64,000 bases of DNA from an uncultured Tenacibaculum sp. (GTDB lineage: Bacteria; Bacteroidota; Bacteroidia; Flavobacteriales; Flavobacteriaceae). Where the stretch lies: the NCBI GenBank assembly GCA_947498055.1, contig CANMJA010000002.1, positions 124,001 to 188,000 of the forward strand, read 5' to 3'. The stretch's first letter is position 1; each line of letters begins with the position of its first letter. Below are positions 61,285 through 64,000 of this stretch, piece by piece. Made by a program: the position numbers and the translations under genes. The notes beneath the pieces were generated by a model that saw nothing but the letters and a program-made list of their open reading frames with translations, was not told the DNA's origin and made no database searches.

Positions 61285-62621
61285 TTATTAAAAACTAATC
61301 GCTTTCCTTTATTTACTTCATTAAAAGTGCCGTTATCATACATTAAATTTCCATTAACGAAAGTATGTGTGATTTTAGAAGAGAAGGTAGTTCCTTCAAA
61401 AGGAGACCAACCACATTTATACAATATGTTGTCTTTAGAAACTTCCCATGAAGAATTACTGTCTACTAAAACCAAATCTGCATAAAATCCTTCTTTTATA
61501 AAACCTCTTTTTTTAACTTTAAATAATTTAGCAGGGTTGTGGCACATTTTTTCTACTGCTTTTTCTACAGTTAATTTTCCTTCTTTTATTTTTTCAAAAA
61601 TAGCTACAATTGCATGTTGCACTAAAGGCCCACCACTAGGTGCTTTCGTGTATACATTTGATTTTTCTTCTAACGTATGAGGCGCATGATCGGTAGCAAT
61701 AACATCTATCCTATCATCTAATAAAGCTTTCCATAAGCCTTCTCTGTCTTCTAATGTTTTTACTGCCGGATTCCACTTTATATGTGTCCCTTTTTCGGCG
61801 TAATCTTTATCTGTAAACCATAAATGATGTATACAAACTTCTGCAGTAATTTGTTTTTCTTCTAAAGGAATATCATTTCTAAACAAATGAGTCTCTTTAG
61901 CAGTAGATAAATGAAATACATGTAATCTTGCTCCAGTTTCTTTTGCTAAAGCAATTGCTTTAGAAGAAGATAAATAACAAGCTTCTTCACTTCTAATTGT
62001 TGGGTGGTATTTTAACGGAATATCCTCTCCATATTCTGCTTTAAATTTAGCGGTGTTATTTCGAATGGTTTCTTCATCTTCACAATGCACAGAAATTAGC
62101 ATTTTTGTAGATGAAAAAATCTTTTTTAATACTTCTTCATTATCTACTAACATATTTCCTGTAGAAGAACCTAAAAAAAGTTTAATTCCAGCAACATTTT
62201 CAGGATCCGTTTTTAATAACTCTTCTAAATTATCATTAGTACCCCCAAACATAAAAGAATAGTTCGCATAAGATGTTTTACTTGCTATTGTAAACTTTTC
62301 TTCTAATAGCTCTTGTGTAGTTGCTTGTGGTACTGTATTTGGCATTTCTATAAAAGAAGTAATACCACCTGCAACAGCAGCTTTACTTTCTGTACCTATA
62401 TTTGCTTTGTGTGTTAATCCTGGTTCACGAAAATGAACTTGATCGTCTATCATACCAGGAATTAAATATTTTCCTTTTGCATCTATAACAACATCTTTTT
62501 CTGAAGGTTCAATTGTTGTTGCTATTTTAGATATAAACTCGTCCTTTATTAAAATATCTCCTGAGAAAATAGTGTTCTCATTTACAATTTTAGCGTTTTT
62601 TATTAGAAAAGATGTTGTCAT
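61281..62621 (-). CDS. pyrC: Dihydroorotase, Bacteroidota type
   Basis: A 446-residue amidohydrolase: LIPGMIDDQVHFREPG (about 53-68), SVHCEDEE (His), HLSTAKET (His), and VIATDHAPH (catalytic Asp and His). In place of the usual HxH, the first motif reads QVH (Gln61, His63). The same Gln is, as I recall, found in other Bacteroidota dihydroorotases, so it is likely a family trait rather than damage. It cyclises carbamoyl-aspartate to dihydroorotate in pyrimidine synthesis. It lies between the glycosyltransferase gene (3-base gap) and DUF4296. Confidence 0.92.
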   Translation of the reverse strand: MTTSFLIKNAKIVNENTIFSGDILIKDEFISKIATTIEPSEKDVVIDAKGKYLIPGMIDDQVHFREPGLTHKANIGTESKAAVAGGITSFIEMPNTVPQATTQELLEEKFTIASKTSYANYSFMFGGTNDNLEELLKTDPENVAGIKLFLGSSTGNMLVDNEEVLKKIFSSTKMLISVHCEDEETIRNNTAKFKAEYGEDIPLKYHPTIRSEEACYLSSSKAIALAKETGARLHVFHLSTAKETHLFRNDIPLEEKQITAEVCIHHLWFTDKDYAEKGTHIKWNPAVKTLEDREGLWKALLDDRIDVIATDHAPHTLEEKSNVYTKAPSGGPLVQHAIVAIFEKIKEGKLTVEKAVEKMCHNPAKLFKVKKRGFIKEGFYADLVLVDSNSSWEVSKDNILYKCGWSPFEGTTFSSKITHTFVNGNLMYDNGTFNEVNKGKRLVFNK

Positions 62622-62624
62622 AAT

Positions 62625-63344
62625 TTATTTAGGTAATCCTTTTAATCTCATTTTTATAACTCCAAATAAAGCTTCCGAAACAATTCCTCCACTCATTTTA
62701 GATTCTCCTAATGTTCTATCAGTGAAAATTACAGAGACTTCTTTAATTTTAAATTGATGCTTCCAAGCTTTGTATTTCATTTCAATTTGAAAAGCATAGC
62801 CAACAAATCGAATTTTATCTAGCTGAATAGTTTCCAGAACCTTTCTCGTCCAACAGACAAATCCAGCAGTAGTATCATGCACAGGAATCCCTGTTATAAA
62901 GCGAACATATTTAGAAGCGAAATAAGAAAGCAAAACACGATGCATTGGCCAATTTACGACATTAACTCCTACAGAATATCTAGAACCTACAGAAACATCG
63001 GCACCATTTTTAGCACAAGCATTATAAAGTTTTATTAAGTCGTTAGGATTGTGAGAAAAATCTGCATCCATTTCAATAATATATTCATAATTTCTGTTAA
63101 GAGCCCACTTAAATCCATGAATATAGGCGGTTCCTAATCCGTTTTTTCCTTTTCTTTTCTCTAAGAATAATTGATTAGGGAAATCATTTTGTAAACTTTC
63201 CACAATAGCAGCTGTACCATCAGGAGAATTATCATCAACAATTAAAACGTCAAATAATTTCTCTTGACTAAAAGTAGCTCTTACAATAGCTTCAATATTT
63301 TCTTTTTCATTGTAAGTTGGGATAATAACTAGTGTATTGGACAT
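62625..63344 (-). CDS. Polyprenol monophosphomannose synthase-like glycosyltransferase
   Basis: A 239-residue family-2 glycosyltransferase of the DPM1 type: VIIPTYNEKENIEAIVRATF, LIVDDNSPDGTAAIVE (nucleotide-binding Asp), MDADFSHNPNDL (DxD metal site) and RFVGYAFQIEMKYKAWK. It transfers a sugar, probably mannose, from GDP-mannose to a polyprenyl phosphate on the inner membrane face; no transmembrane tail is present. It is the first gene of the pyrC operon with its own -7 element. Confidence 0.93.
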   Translation of the reverse strand: MSNTLVIIPTYNEKENIEAIVRATFSQEKLFDVLIVDDNSPDGTAAIVESLQNDFPNQLFLEKRKGKNGLGTAYIHGFKWALNRNYEYIIEMDADFSHNPNDLIKLYNACAKNGADVSVGSRYSVGVNVVNWPMHRVLLSYFASKYVRFITGIPVHDTTAGFVCWTRKVLETIQLDKIRFVGYAFQIEMKYKAWKHQFKIKEVSVIFTDRTLGESKMSGGIVSEALFGVIKMRLKGLPK

Positions 63345-63377
63345 TAATCCTTTTTTAAGCTTTTAAAAAAATTACGG

Positions 63378-63385
63378 CAAAGATA
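63378..63385 (-). promoter_or_regulatory. -7 element of the pyrC operon
   Basis: On the minus strand TATCTTTG matches TAnnTTTG exactly, 33 bases before the glycosyltransferase ATG. The same intergenic space also serves the rightward gene at 63432. Confidence 0.55.
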
Positions 63386-63431
63386 CATTAAATTATTGCT
63401 AATTTCGCTTTTGTAAATTTCTCATATAACA

Positions 63432-64000
63432 ATGGAAGTTATTAATCGTAATTTTATTTCTAATGATTGGATTACCGCTATTTTTATGGCTGGTTTTATT
63501 CTTATTGCTTTAATGAAATTGTACAAACCTCAATTGTTATTGGGCTATACTTTAGCTTTTTTTTCTCAAGGATTTATTGAAGGTAGAACCAAAAAAAAAC
63601 CTTCTGTTTTTTCTCCTTTTCATGTCTTAGTATTTCTTTTTAGCATTATTATTTTTTCATTGCTACTTGTTTTGTTAATAACTAACGATAATATCTCAAA
63701 AATTCATCTCTTTTTAATAATAAGTCCATCCTTACTTGTTTTTATTCTAATAAAATATCTTATTACTAAATTTATTAGTAAACTATTTTTAATAGAAGAA
63801 GAATCTAAATATTTTCTTTTTTCAAAAACAGGATATTTATATACTACGAGTTTGTGGTTATTTCCTGTTCTAATAATCAGTCAATATTGGTTTTACAGTC
63901 GTTTGCTGTTACTTGTGTTTTGTTCTTTTTTACTCTTTTTTAGAGCTTTTTTAATTTTAAGAAATAACAAAAAGCTGATTTTTAACAACTTCTTCTATTT
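63432..64000 (+). CDS. DUF4271 family membrane protein, N-terminal part
   Basis: 189 codons are visible before the window ends. The protein (MEVINRNFISNDWITAIFMAG) has several hydrophobic helices (about 13-30, 65-88, 93-112, 135-155, 158-175) and matches DUF4271, a Bacteroidota membrane family of unknown function. In related genomes this gene sits beside the same glycosyltransferase-pyrC-DUF4296 set, which supports the assignment. It is divergent from the glycosyltransferase gene, and the 3' end lies outside the window. Confidence 0.82.
   Translation, partial: MEVINRNFISNDWITAIFMAGFILIALMKLYKPQLLLGYTLAFFSQGFIEGRTKKKPSVFSPFHVLVFLFSIIIFSLLLVLLITNDNISKIHLFLIISPSLLVFILIKYLITKFISKLFLIEEESKYFLFSKTGYLYTTSLWLFPVLIISQYWFYSRLLLLVFCSFLLFFRAFLILRNNKKLIFNNFFY

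Overview
This is an AT-rich chromosomal segment from a bacterium of the family Flavobacteriaceae (phylum Bacteroidota), probably marine. The evidence is the Bacteroidota-only gene set (a PorZ-like type IX secretion protein, DUF3078, DUF2480, DUF4271, DUF4296 and DUF6503 proteins, glutamine synthetase III), the TAnnTTTG promoter elements, the near absence of Shine-Dalgarno sequences, and many small lipoproteins. The genus cannot be fixed from the sequence alone.

Layout. 1-3.8 kb: the 5' end of prs, a tRNA-Leu(CAA) and a small accessory cluster (SH3-like lipoprotein, unknown protein, AraC-type regulator fused to a DNA alkyltransferase, PaiB-like and DUF1203 proteins). 4-25 kb: mostly housekeeping genes, namely a TonB-dependent receptor, recO, a porZ-like gene, a CYTH protein, hemolysin III, plsC, trpS, a CNNM/CBS protein, DUF3078, a sufE/DUF59/DUF2480 operon, a PfkB kinase, a long PurF-like enzyme, a surface protein with an internal duplication, and a divergent phospholipase C-like / glycerophosphodiesterase pair.

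25.5-39.3 kb: a mobile island inserted at the 3' end of tRNA-Arg(ACG). A large serine recombinase reads into the tRNA. Then come a 1.16-kb non-coding stretch full of inverted repeats (an oriT candidate), a relaxase gene with an in-frame TAA, and a RadC/JAB protein. The cargo is one tightly packed defence operon: AbiEi-like antitoxin, AbiEii toxin, hsdM, hsdS, an unusual HEPN/Abi_C protein, hsdR. The HEPN protein is the most interesting object here. It carries an RxxxxH motif and ends in about 63 residues that align without gaps to the C-terminus of the neighbouring HsdR. Its place between hsdS and hsdR is the one held by the PrrC anticodon nuclease in the Escherichia coli prr locus.

39.6-64 kb: a phage-tail-like repeat protein, then core metabolism. 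Nitrogen assimilation is well represented: an alanine/glycine symporter, gdhA, divergent glutamine synthetases II and III, and a phosphinothricin-acetyltransferase-like GNAT directly downstream of GSIII. Also present are pheS, a Na+/Ca2+ antiporter, purM, an Lrp regulator, TauE/SafE, prfA, and a pyrC/DUF4296/polyprenol-phosphate glycosyltransferase operon divergent from a DUF4271 gene cut by the window end. A three-copy 131-bp tandem repeat with conserved hairpins lies at 48.8-49.3 kb.

All family assignments come from reading the sequence; no database search was run.
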